Assembly (NCBI RefSeq): GCF_000002235.5 | Contig: NW_022145599.1 | Span: 24,574,879-24,638,878, forward strand | DNA from: Strongylocentrotus purpuratus | Lineage: Eukaryota; Echinodermata; Echinoidea; Camarodonta; Strongylocentrotidae | Reading direction: 5' to 3' | Length of the DNA: 64,000 nt | Shown: piece by piece, positions 1 through 10,340 of the stretch | Numbering within the stretch: position 1 is the first letter of the stretch | How the letters are laid out: every line of letters begins with the position of its first letter | Translations under genes and position numbers: made by a program | The notes under the pieces: model-generated | What the model saw: the letters and a program-made list of their open reading frames with translations, nothing else | What the model was told of the DNA's origin: nothing | The model's database searches: none

Positions 1-472
1 GTTTTTAAAAAAAAACGAATTCGGTATCAGTTTCAACAAAATCAATTGGAGCAATAATTGATGAAAATTCCGATAAACGATACAATTTTTATTCATATTA
101 ATGGGAACAATCATTTTTTGCTGAACGAAACAAAATCTTGATTTAATCCCAATTAAATAATAATTTTCTGTTGATGTGATTTTAGGCAATTTTTCATTTT
201 TCTTCAATTAATTTTCTAAAAAAAGAATATTGGCCTCCCAAATAGACTTTCAACCTCATAAAGGATTTTCTTTGTCTCGTTTTGGCTTTGATTTTCCTCT
301 ATGATATGTGAAGTGATGATGAAGTCATACAACATTTACAAGGATATCGTTGAAAGTATTGCATTTAGTCGGTAGATCTGAAATCAACACAATTGAATCA
401 TTTAAAACTTATTGTTTGATTTATGGTCCGAAAACATTCACATTTCTGTTCGTTTGTTTTCCTTGCATACAG

Positions 473-544
473 TCTTACCGTTTGGCGGTTGCACGGGGTC
501 TATGTCCTACAGGAACTACACGAGTACCAAACACTTTTTATCAG
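473..544 (+). CDS. candidate upstream exon of the mucin/YWTD gene
   Basis: A 72-nt segment follows a strong pyrimidine-rich acceptor (TTTTCCTTGCATACAG) and ends at CAG followed by GTATTT. Read in phase 1 it is open, gives about 23 residues with one Cys (LPFGGCTGSMSYRN at its start), and ends in phase 1. That matches the phase of the next candidate exon at 2387. Phase agreement and the acceptor are the only support. The donor is weak, and no known domain is recognised, so this could be a chance open segment. Confidence 0.35.
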
Positions 545-779
545 GTATTTGAACAAAAATATCAGTGTGTAAGCAGGGGCGGATCAAGGATTGTGTAAAG
601 GGGAAGGAGAGAATTATAAAAAGAACAAAAATCTGACAGGCACAAAATTACAAAAGAGTTGATATTTTAAGCAAAACTTCTCTGAAAGATATAATTTATA
701 AACTTAAAAAGTTATCAGATTTCCGGGTGCATTTAAAAACAAAAACGGGGTCGGTTATTAATAAAACAATAATGACACT

Positions 780-982
780 ATTTATACTAATAATGATAAT
801 AATGATAATAATTACCCCCCCCCCCCCCCCAAAAAAAAAAAAAATAAAATAAAAAAAAATAATGATAATGATAATAATGATGATAGTAACATGTTGGGGA
901 CACAATTTTCTTAGGTGTACTCTGGGTACGCTAATAAGATTACAAATAGTTGGCAGGAATGGTTGTGTCCCCCCCCCCCCCA
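780..982. repeat. simple-sequence tract (AAT/GAT, poly-C, poly-A)
   Basis: AAT/GAT triplets are interrupted by a run of about 16 C followed by A-rich sequence. A second C run lies near 969-981. Small ORFs across this stretch are low-complexity and were not called. The text at 574-590 (GCAGGGGCGGATCAAGGA) is a fragment of the GGGGCGGATC-ended repeats seen again near 37.96 kb and 53.15 kb. Confidence 0.8.
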
Positions 983-1634
983 CAAGATCCAGCCAGTATG
1001 AAAATTTATGTTCAGCTGCTGTGTGGGACTGTGACTGTGGCGTGTGTGGGTGTGCGTTGGTGTGTACGCCTCATAGCGCGAGTGTGACTGTGGCAGTGTC
1101 CATGTTTACTCGGGTTATAATATAATTCAATTAAGCGCCATTGAAGTCGCAATTTTCAAGGCAAATGTAAACTCTCCCTTTCAAATAAATGCTCTGTCAT
1201 ATTGTGAATGCAAGTGAAAACATCAGTCTGTGACTCTGTGTGAACAAAAGGGAGGCAGTTTTTATAAAGAATCTTAATTTTTCACTGTAATGTATATGTT
1301 CTCTGCTCCATCGCTATGGAAACAGGCATGATAACAACCAAATTTGAAACTTGTTAATGAGGGTTGTAATGACTATCACTTTAAACTGTACAACATATAG
1401 TGGAGATAGCGATGATTTTAATGAAAGATTACTGACTTTGATATTGTGTGTTACATGTCGCATCGCCTTCCGACTGGCTTTAATAATGATGTATAATCAG
1501 CTATACAAATAAAAAGATACTTTCCTGTGCAACGAGGATACATCAATACGGGAGATTCGCCAATCCGTTTTCTTCAATAGGAGCGAACATCAAATTAATT
1601 TTTCAACACTTTGCAGGAGGAAAAAAAACCCGAT

Positions 1635-2005
1635 TTGCATATTGCTGATCGATAATGTTATGGGAAGCGTCAACTCAAGTTATTTTCAAAGAAGCAAACA
1701 TGCCAAATGTACGTATTTTGATGGCAGTGATAATTTAATATGCAACAAAACTTTACTATTGGCATAGTACTGATCGATATTGTTATGGGAAGCGTCAATC
1801 AAGTTATTTACAAAGAAGCAAACATGCCAAACGTTCGTATTTTGATGGCAGTGATTATTTAATATGCAACAAACTTTACTTCTGGCATATTGCTGATCGA
1901 TATTGTTATGGGAAGCGTTTACTCAGCTTATTTACAAAGAAGGAAACATGCCAAATGTTCGTGTTTCGATGGCAGGGATGATTGAATAAGCGACAACAAA
2001 ACTAT
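1635..2005. repeat. three tandem copies of a ~124-bp repeat
   Basis: TGATCGATATTGTTATGGGA or a close variant recurs at about 1646, 1771 and 1894. Each occurrence is followed by a shared segment containing AAACATGCCAAA, TCGTATTTTGATGGCAG and ATGCAAC. The spacings are 125 and 123 bp. The third copy is the most diverged at its right end. The block is intronic or 5' to the mucin-like gene, and no coding potential is seen. Confidence 0.85.
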
Positions 2006-2386
2006 TTAGACCTACACGATCTTAATAACGCTGCTTTCTATTTATAGGCTCCTCACGTTTTACATTGTTTGAACACTGCCTATTGTTTCTATATTGCTAT
2101 TGAGAAACACAATTTGCTTTTAATACCGTAAATTATCCTTGATGTTATTCATCTACTCGTATTGTTTTGTTGCTTTCGGATTTGTGCAACTTATTAATTG
2201 TGCTATTAATGTGGAACAAATTAATTTCTAACCTCGAACTTTGATGATTAAACTTCAAAAAGGCATGTTTAAATATTCATCATAATTATCATGTAGTTGA
2301 TTCACCAAACATGGTTTACATACATGGAATAAAATGTTGCTTAATTTCGGAATAAGTTTGTGCAAATTTGTTTTGTTTTTGTTTAG

Positions 2387-5300
2387 AATGCCGTTTACAC
2401 GCCTGCAAACCCACGATGTGTTCAAGACACCGGGATCGCATTGTCGATGAGAGTTTGAGAAGGAATATCTGCATCAGGCGTAAGTATTGCTTGTCTATTC
2501 CCTTTTCCTTCCTCTTTTTTTTCTTATGATTCTCTTTGTATTTTCTTAGATCCTTCTTCATCTATTTTTTCTTTGTTTTATTTGGGTGCGTTTCATTTAC
2601 AATCAAGAAGTGTAATTTATAAAAACTTTATACAAATGATGTACAATTTCTAAGAAATATTTCTTATGATGTTTGTTGTCATCGATTATCTTAACCCCCC
2701 CTCCCCCATATTAGATGGGTGTCATTTCATAGCTTTAAAATATTCAAAAGGACCCTCCAACACCACTCCAAGCAAAGCAAAAAGTAAGATGATTTCCTTC
2801 TTTTTAAGTGTGTGTGGGTGTGTGTTTTGTGTATGTGTTATGAACCACGGCGTACCTTACCCTGTCTAATTTGTTTCTTTTTATAAGTATTGAGCATAAC
2901 CGCAAACAAACAAAGAAGAAGAAAAAAAAAAAAAAAAGGAAGATGATATCTTAAGAAATAAAATTAATACCGGGGCCGGGGGGGGGGGTACTCAGATTTG
3001 GTTTGGACAGGGGTGTGCAGCTGGAGCGTCTAAACCCATGTCCATTGTTAAGGGTCATTTTGGTAGAACATGGTACCCATAATTGTGCGACGATCGGCGA
3101 GAACTTTGGTTGAAAAAGGGAAATTATTTCAATTATTTTTTGCGGGATTTTGCATCTAGAATTTTTACTTAAGCGAGATTATGGGCGAGATATTATCGTG
3201 AAGAAAATAGTAACCCATTTTTAAAGCCAAGATCTGAAAAATGAGAGCACTTTTAAGGATTTTGCGGCACAAAATCATACTTCATATTTAGGGAGTTTTC
3301 GCAAAAAAGTAACCCATTAGAGCGGCACATTCCCGTTTATCATATTATTAGGCGAGTAACCCCAGCCCCGCCTTAATATTGTTAATTTATTATATTCTTC
3401 TTCTTTATTTCTAGAAGGTCTGACAATCCCAAGAACCAACACTACTACCTATACGTCAACGCCAAGAAAATCGAGATCCTCTTCGATGGCGACTACGATG
3501 TCAGGGGTGTCCTTATTGACAACGTTGTCAACAACAGAACGTCCTTTGACATCGAAATCTACGACTCCAAACAAATCGTCTACCCGTGTGGAAACAACAC
3601 GCATTCCCACGACAACTATGGTAACAGATATTATCACAACGTCAGTATCTACAACCACAAATGATCCAACAACAAGTGAATCTACACCCACAGTAACTCT
3701 AACAACAAACAAATCTACCACCACAGAAACTCAAACGACGGATAAAGCTATAACCATATATATTCAAACCACTGACGATATTACTAATGACACGCAAACA
3801 ACAACCGGGGCTGCAACCACAGACACAGGAACAACAATTGAACCTACCACTACAAATCCTACAACAAATGAACCTACAACTACTAAGATGCCAACAACAA
3901 TTCAACCTACCACTACAAATCCTACAACAAATGAACCTACAACTACTAAGATGCCACCAACAATTCAACCTACCACTACAAATCCTACAACAAATGAACC
4001 TACAACTACTGAGATGCCAACAACAAGCAAACCTTTCACTACCAATACGCCTACGATTCAACCTACCACTACAAATCCTACAACAAATGACCCTACAACC
4101 ACTAAGATTCCAACAACAAGCGAACCTTTCACTACCAATACGCCTACAATTCAACCTACCACTACAAATCCTACAATAAATGAACCTACAACTCCTAAGA
4201 TGCCAACAACAATTCAACCTATCACTACAAATCCTACAACAAATGAACCTACAACCACTAAGATTCCAACAACAAGCAAACCTTTCACTACCAATACGCC
4301 TACGATTCAACCTACCACTACAAATCCTACAACAAATGAACCTACAACCACTAAGATTCCAACAACAAGCAAACCTTTCACTACCAATACGCCTACAATT
4401 CAACCTACCACTACAAATCCTACAACAAATGAACCTACAACTACTAAGATGCCAACAACAAGCAGACCTTACACTACCAATACGCCTACCACAGACCAAC
4501 CTACGACCACAGAGGTTACTACAACATTCGGTACCACAACCGCAGGATCTGTCAACGATCAAGTAGGTAAGTTGACTGCGTCTTCAACCGGATTCAAAAT
4601 AAAAACAACGACAACAACAACAACAACAACAGCAACACAAATAGCAAGTACACCTCCGGCTGCACCTCCGTCAAATCGTAAGAGTTTACATGAAATAACT
4701 GATGTATAAGAAAAACAAATACAGGTATAGATGATTTTTTTTATTATGGAAGATAAATATAATTATCGGAATGAATGTCGTTAACAAACAAACAGTCCAG
4801 TCAAAACAGAAATTTGCCAAAGACCGCTTGCAAAAAAAATATATTCCACTGCACAATAATCCTCTAAATGACATTCCAAAAGTTAAAGGAAATTTAAGTA
4901 GTGGAAATTAGTTAAATTTGTATAATATAGATATTGTTACATTACAAAATTGATATTTTATCGATAAATTTGCATGTAAGTAATAAATTCAAAAGGCTTT
5001 AATACTTAACATGATGTCTTTAAGGTCAGTGAAGCTAATGAAATAAAGCTAAGTTGAATGTATCAATGTTCATGTTCGTAGAACCAGTATGCCCCTCACT
5101 GGTCTTTGTACGACGAATCTCCTCCCTAAATCCATATTCCATCTGCAGCATAGTGTACGAGATAATCAGCAAACACTGCACCTCTTTCATATGTCATTGC
5201 CAATCTCAATCTCAATAGAAATATCAAATCTTAAGCCTTTCAAAAAACCTTTCAAATAGAAAATCCAAAAAGATTATGAACAAAAATGATCGTCATCAGA

Positions 5301-8094
5301 TTCATCCTTTTACCACCAACACTGTATTCTTTAAAAGACAGCCGAATATTAGTCGAATTCTTGAATTTTACTACTAACTCAATATTTTGTAAAATATTTT
5401 TATTTTACTACCGGCAAACAATTTCGCCGTGACCCGTGAAGCTTTAACGTTTCTGCCGAGATATATTTCATTTTCTCATTATTAGTTATGCCTTTAGAGG
5501 AGTAAAACGGAAAGTTAATAAAGAGAGTTCAAATTTTGTGTTGACGTCTAGACATGAACATTTGGGTCCAGCAGGGGAGGGGGTGGGAATGATTTCTGAT
5601 GTATATACTTTACCAACATGAGGTAGAGGTGTGGTGGTATAGTGGATACAAAACCGCACTTTGAATCAAATGGTCCGTGGTTCGACTACATTTGCCACTC
5701 TCTACACAGGTTGAGTAAATGTTTACCTGGGAAGCAATGCCTTGAATGATTTTAGCATCAAGGGCATATTCTGCATTAAATAAGTGTAACTATTATCATC
5801 ATTTGTGTACATCCTGAATTTGCGAAGAAAATGGTTGATCGGAGATAACGGATTGAACGTGGTTTGAACAACAAGGCCTTTATTTTACTATTTCAGGTAA
5901 TACCGACCCTGGATGCGTGGTTTAACAACGGAAAACCTGTACCTCTTACTAACTTCCTCTATTAAACCCGATTTTGAATCCAAGCGGCGGGTTAAAATTT
6001 AGTAGAACAAAGGCATAATGCTCTTAACAAAGTTGACAATGTTTATCTTTTATGTTGATGTCTTTATCAGTTTCATTGAAGATGCTAGCCGTTGATCAAT
6101 GCGATCATACCATCAAGATATCAAGTCTCCCCACGGTCTCCTTCGACACCCTTCCCCTCACCATTGATTACGAGCCGCAGTCTGTCGCTTACGATTCTGT
6201 CAGCAGTGAGGTGTTTTGGGTAGACATCGAACCCTTGGTAGACTCTTTCGGAGCCAATCAGGTCTGCGGTTCGAAACTCGATGGGACGTCTCGGCGATGC
6301 AAGAACATAAACGATTACTGCCGAGGTAATGCAATCCATTTTAATCATTTTATTTTTATCTTTTTTTTCCAAAACTATTGTCATTACTATTATTATCATT
6401 GTTGTTCTTGTTTTTGTTCTTGCTGTTATTGTTATCATTTTTTATCATTTTATAGGCGTATCCGTTCTTATCAAATAATGAAAAGAAAGAAAAGAGAGGA
6501 TACAAATGAAATAAAACAAAAGCAAGGGAAAAGCACCGGAGGTAGGAACACGTACGTGCCCCCCCCCCCCTCCCTCCCCCGGTAGGAAATGAAAATATTT
6601 ATGGTTAACGGCTCAGATTTAGTTAGGCTTAGCTGGTGAAACGCAAATCACACTCAGTGGCGTAGCCTTTTTCTCTCTTTCTTAATTTCCTTCTCTTTCT
6701 GATATCTTCCCCTATTTTTATTTTTTCTATCTTTCGCTGGGGGTGCGCACTCCGGTGTCCTCTATAATTACGGCGCTGCTCATATTGATTGCATGCTGCA
6801 TTCACACTGTAGGACAAACACAAATAAAAGTGTGCTTTAATGATGTCAACATATTTTGTTTGCGTTGTTTGTGGCGGAGTTTACTTAAACAGTTCCCGTC
6901 CTAACTCTCTTTCAATCCAGGGCCCCGAAAAATTGACATCGATGAGACGGATCGAAAACTGTACTGTGCATGCTCAGATAACTCTAGGATTTTTATGATG
7001 AACCTGGATTTGACGGGTTTACAAAACCTTGTTGACACCATACCAGTCAACGTGGAGTTTCTTGCAACCATACCAGGGTAAGCTTAGAACATGTTCAATG
7101 GGGGAAATGCAAAGGTCGTCATATTAATGTTTGATCTCCAAAATCATAGAAACTTATTTAGTTATGATTCAAAAGTAATATTCTGTTAAAAAGGTTGAAA
7201 TATTTAATGACCTCTTTTCATGAAATGATTGTTACAATATGGTTTCATTTTGATAGATAAAGATAATATCCTCTCAGATCTTAGATTTATCGATCAATCA
7301 ATCTTTAGATTGATCAATAAATTTCTGAGAAGATTTAAATTTAAAATAATCTAAAAGAAACCATATTGTCACAATAATTTCAGTAACAGAGGTAAACAAT
7401 TGCATTCCTACTGTGTGGGCAACAGTGCCGTAGACCAAATTAAAAATTATAAAACCTGTTCTCTCATGTTGTGTATATCGGATGGAGGGCGGGTCACATT
7501 CCTTACTTTTTTACGGGCGTGGTCAAGTACTAACAAACATGTAATTTAAAATGTTATTTATAGACCATTGATTGAAGAAATTGTATATGTCATGCTTTTA
7601 AAAAACGACATTTAATCTACACTCAATCTTATTGCATGGTTCAAACTTCGGTATGATATGATTTTTCTTTGATTGATGTCAATAGTTATTGCTGATCATA
7701 TTTGAGCAGCAGAAGACCTATAGGAGGAGAAGTAGTAGTAGTAGTAGTAGTAGTACTTTCAAGTTTCAAGTTTCAAGTTTTCATTGTTCCACATTTTACA
7801 AAAAATATAGACATACATATCAAATAAAAAAATATATACAAGTCATGTAGTATAAATGAGCACATCTCAATGATTCTTAATTCATATAATAGATTAAGTG
7901 AAATGTAAGGAACCTATTAAAAAGCAGTGCTAGTATATTATAGGTTCCTGGAAAAACAAGTATTGTAGAAGAAAAAACATAGCAGCAGAGAAGGACGTAA
8001 TGTAGGGGGAGAATTTAAAATACAATGGAATAATGAAATTTGTATACAAAATAATGCATTAGCACCAATACCCAGAGTAGTAGTAGTAGTAGTA

Positions 8095-8142
<48 letters not shown>

Positions 8143-9176
8143 ATAGTAGTAGTAGTAATACTACGTGGTATGTAGTAGGAGAAGGAAGACGAGGAGGAGG
8201 ATGAGTTAGTGTATATAAGCGACTATAAGAATAGTAGCATTAGGTATTGAAATAAACGTGAAAGAAATTACATTAGGCGAAACGCAGTTTTAACATTTAT
8301 TTATTCTCAATCAAAATTTCTAAAATAAATTATCGTTATTGTTTAAATTGTAATAACAGTGCGGTCATCTATGTCACAGGAGTAGAGGTTCGTAAATTCA
8401 CGACGACATATAGCAATACCTTGCTGTCTACGGAGTCTCATGCAGTACACGGCTTGGCCATTGATCGTACTCGTGAGTTTTGACTTTTACTTTCATTTTA
8501 CCTTTTTCTCCCGAGTTTATGTTTTACTTCTTATTCTATGGAAGATGTCAGAATTCAGAAGAAAAAAAAAATAAGTAAATTGAATTGTTCTCACATTTTT
8601 CGGAAGAAAGATATAATATCCAATAAGCAAAAACAAATTACTACGAATAAACAATCAATAAAGACCAGAAAAAGAAGAAGAAAACAATACGATGTAAATT
8701 TCCAAATAATAAGGAGGTGGTCACTGTATCGAAACTGTATTTTAAATTGTATCGATTAGGAGAACGCCACCTCAACTTTCTCTGTATGTACCTGTATACC
8801 CCGCTGTATACAAATTTCTCTCCTATCCTATCACTTCCCTTATCTCTCTCCAACTTTCTTTCTCATCCCACGTCTTAACACATCCTACCCTCTTCCTCTT
8901 AATTTCCCCTTTTCAGAAGAGAAAATTTACTTTGCTGTGCCTACTACCTCTGCAACTGCAAGCTGGTACAAGATGAACTACGATGGCACAGAAAGGCAGT
9001 TACAGGCGACCAGGGATAAGCCACCAAGGGACTTAGAGTGGTACGACGATAACTTCTATACTGTTGAGGAAGGGAATATTTTCACCGTTGGTAGTACTGG
9101 TGCTGTGACAAATTGGAATTGGAATAATGCCATTGACTGCCCGGACGTCACGGACATAAAAGTAGGCTTGATGTAG
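2387..9176 (+). CDS. secreted mucin-like protein with C-terminal YWTD-type propeller (5' partial)
   Basis: Exons read as 2387-2479, 3415-4677, 6071-6325, 6921-7077, 8360-8472 and 8917-9176; all junctions have GT/AG and matching phases. The first exon gives 31 residues with four Cys. The second is a Thr/Pro mucin-like exon (about 420 residues) built on TTTNPTTNEPTTTKMPTT repeats, so dense O-glycosylation is expected. The last four exons resemble LDL-receptor class B (YWTD) propeller blades: SVAYDSVSSEVFWVDIE followed by GSKLDGTSRRC, IDIDETDRKLYCACSD, and LAIDRTQEKIYFAVP followed by MNYDGTERQ. Only about four blades are present, fewer than the usual six. No transmembrane segment or signal peptide is visible; the N-terminus is probably left of the window. 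The first three exons are phase 1-1 modules. A likely extracellular or matrix protein; ligand unknown. An alternative acceptor for the third exon lies at 6088. Confidence 0.7.
2971..3372. mobile_element. inverted-repeat element with G-rich termini (MITE-like)
   Basis: The left end reads CGGGGCCGGGG then a G run and GGTACTC. The right end reads GAGTAACCCCAGCCCCG, its imperfect complement. TTAATA occurs immediately outside both ends, consistent with a short target duplication. The roughly 400-bp interior has no ORF. The element sits in the intron just before the mucin exon. A non-autonomous DNA transposon is the simplest reading. Confidence 0.65.
3840..4500 (+). repeat. coding tandem repeats of the mucin exon
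   Basis: Units of about 60 bp and about 102 bp share CAACCTACCACTACAAATCC and AATGAACCTACAAC. The period is a multiple of three, so the Thr/Pro frame stays open. Because the units are near-identical, other frames also stay open; a Gln/Leu-rich plus-strand frame and a Cys/Arg-rich minus-strand frame here are by-products. Copy number is likely polymorphic. Confidence 0.9.
5628..5810 (+). mobile_element. tRNA-derived SINE
   Basis: A tRNA-like head contains an A-box-like segment (GTGGTATAGTGGATAC) and a B-box-like GGTTCGACTAC about 45 bp downstream. A non-tRNA body follows, ending near a TTATCATCAT tail. It lies in the intron between the mucin exon and the first propeller exon. Related heads occur near 10.17, 28.80 and 47.95 kb. 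Confidence 0.65.
6340..6580. repeat. simple repeats (T-rich, TTAT/TTG, poly-C)
   Basis: Pyrimidine-rich microsatellite sequence directly follows the propeller exon donor, and a C run of about 11 lies near 6560. The open frame running on from the exon into this tract is intron read-through, not coding. Confidence 0.75.
7208..7393. mobile_element. AT-rich foldback element (MITE-like)
   Basis: ATTGTTACAATATGGTTTC on the left is matched by the complement of GAAACCATATTGTCACAAT on the right. Weaker pairing continues inward to GATCAATC at the centre, so nearly the whole 186 bp folds back on itself. No ORF. It lies in a propeller-gene intron. Confidence 0.7.
7731..8165 (-). mobile_element. probable non-LTR retrotransposon 3' fragment between AGT microsatellites
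   Basis: Short tandem CAAGTTT units (7757-7778) abut a segment ending in AGGAACCTATTAAAAAGC and then ATAGGTTCCTG. A similar AGGAACCTACTGGAAAGC ... TAGGTTCCC arrangement occurs at 20.65-20.72 kb beside GATT units. Tandem heptamers and tetramers are typical tails of CR1/L2-type LINEs, here read on the minus strand. (AGT)n tracts at 7731-7755 and 8079-8160 flank it. The family assignment is inference. Confidence 0.45.
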
Positions 9177-9227
9177 GTGGATCTGCGCTGTGACGGAGAC
9201 AATTGCCTTGTTGTGGGACTTTGGACG
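9120..9227 (+). repeat. end of the last propeller exon and 3' flank; partner of the copy at 9.89 kb
   Basis: The stretch from AATAATGCC through the stop codon to CTTTGGACG is repeated in diverged form at 9892-10000. Similarity continues about 50 nt beyond the stop. Confidence 0.7.
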
Positions 9228-9235
9228 CTACGTTG

Positions 9236-9640
9236 TCTGGGCGGGGACGGGGATAAAATTTCTCTTGGCGGGAACTGGGGATAAGACTTGTATGGGCGGG
9301 GTGCGTAATTTTTTTCTGCGGCACAGATGGGGACTTTTTTTTTTAAGAGGTCTTGATTTAACCCTAACCCTAACCCTAACCCTAAACTTTCCCATAAGCT
9401 CAACACACACCTAACCCCAATCTGTGCCGCCAAAAAAAAAACGCGGGCGGGGACAGGCTGGGGACGGTAATATTGTCTGCAGATGAGGACGGTGGTGAGA
9501 CTTGCCTGGACGGGGACGAGGAAGAGGATAATATTTGTATGGGCGGGGACTGGGGATAAGACTTGTTTTAGGCGGGGAAGGGGGTAATTTATATGGGTGG
9601 GGACGGTGATGAGACTTGTCTGAACAGGGATTGGACTTGT
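9236..9640 (+). repeat. G-rich irregular minisatellite, ~30-bp units
   Basis: Repeated variants of GGGCGGGGACTGGGGATAAG followed by ACTTGTATG occur throughout, broken by the inverted/telomere-like block at 9307-9440. Runs of GGG and GGGG make G-quadruplex formation possible. If the mucin gene transcript continues, this lies in its 3' UTR. A possible polyadenylation signal, AATAAA, lies at 9642-9647. Confidence 0.8.
9307..9440. repeat. telomere-like (AACCCT)4 block inside an inverted repeat
   Basis: Four perfect CCCTAA-type units lie at 9359-9384. They are flanked by GCGGCACAGATGGGG on the left and the near-complement CCCCAATCTGTGCCGC on the right, each followed outward by T or A runs. The arrangement suggests a small foldback element carrying a telomere-like core rather than a chromosome end. 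Confidence 0.65.
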
Positions 9641-9705
9641 AAATAAAACTGAGGGTAAACAGAGATGACGTACTTCTGATCCTTCATGGCTAGAAGGGTC
9701 GGAGC

Positions 9706-9830
9706 CAGGGGCGTATCCAACCGCCGGCGGGGGAGGGGGCCCAATTCGTGAGAAAAAATTTAGCGGCGAAACAGTCGGCCGATAATTCGCTTAGTGGGGA
9801 CGGGGTGGGGGGGGGGGGTTGTGAGCCCCA
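9706..9830. repeat. G-rich repeat fragment with CAGGGGCGTATCC end
   Basis: CAGGGGCGTATCC followed by GC-rich sequence and a long G run resembles the ends of the repeats at 37.58 and 53.15 kb. A partial copy is likely; no partner terminus was found. Confidence 0.4.
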
Positions 9831-9887
9831 ATTTGTTTAAAGGTAAAATTAACGTGTTTTTACACGTTTTTTTCCCAGGGGTGGGGG

Positions 9888-10000
9888 AAATTGAATAATG
9901 CCGATGCTTGCCTAAACGTAAAGGACATTATAAAGAGGCCTCGATGTAGCTAGTTCTGCGCGGTGAAGGGGACCTTTGCCTCGTTAAGGGACTCTGGATG
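9888..10000 (+). pseudogene. diverged duplicate of the propeller gene's last-exon end
   Basis: GAATAATGCCGATGCTTGCC ... GGACATTATAAAG ... CTCGATGTAG ... TTCTGCGCGGTGA ... TTTGCCTCGTT aligns with 9121-9227, with substitutions and a 2-nt length difference. A pyrimidine tract and CAG lie just upstream at 9871-9879. A stop soon follows in the expected phase. It is probably a decayed exon duplicate, possibly an alternative terminal exon. Confidence 0.55.
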
Positions 10001-10169
10001 TCAGTACCTGTCTCTGAAAAACTGATTCATCATCAAATCACTATAAAAAAAAAGAGTATACACAAAGCAGAAAGGCCACCTCACATCTTTTCAGCATTCA
10101 CTTAGTTTGCTTTGTTCAAGTAAATGATTTGTCATTTAGTTGAATTGAAGATAGGGCAATTCCCATTCA

Positions 10170-10340
10170 TTTAGAGGTGTTGTGGTATAGCAGCTCATTA
10201 ATTCACTTGACTGTCGATCCAAGGGTTTAAGGTTCGAATCACAGCCCGACATTAATATCCTTGCTGCAATTGCCGGGGGTAAATACAACTGCAGGGCCTG
10301 CAGGAAGAAGGGGAGTATAATGTTTTGATGTGGCTACATT
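10170..10340 (+). mobile_element. tRNA-derived SINE fragment
   Basis: The head TGTTGTGGTATAGCAGCTCA and the B-box GGTTCGAATCA are spaced as in a tRNA. A short body follows. It resembles the head at 5.63 kb. Confidence 0.6.

Noticed and set aside
3699-4562. 287-codon Cys/Arg-rich minus-strand ORF
   Set aside because: It is the complement of the Thr/Pro repeat exon. The open frame follows from the repeat period being divisible by three, and it has no splice or start context.
3787-4566. Gln/Leu-rich plus-strand frames (130 and 128 codons)
   Set aside because: Second frame of the same tandem repeat; only the Thr/Pro frame joins both flanking exons in phase.
5640-5715. possible functional tRNA genes at SINE heads (also near 10.17, 28.80 and 47.95 kb)
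   Set aside because: A/B-box-like motifs are present, but acceptor and anticodon stems do not pair; these are SINE heads.
9358-9385. chromosome end
   Set aside because: Only four CCCTAA-type units, internal to the window and flanked by ordinary sequence on both sides.
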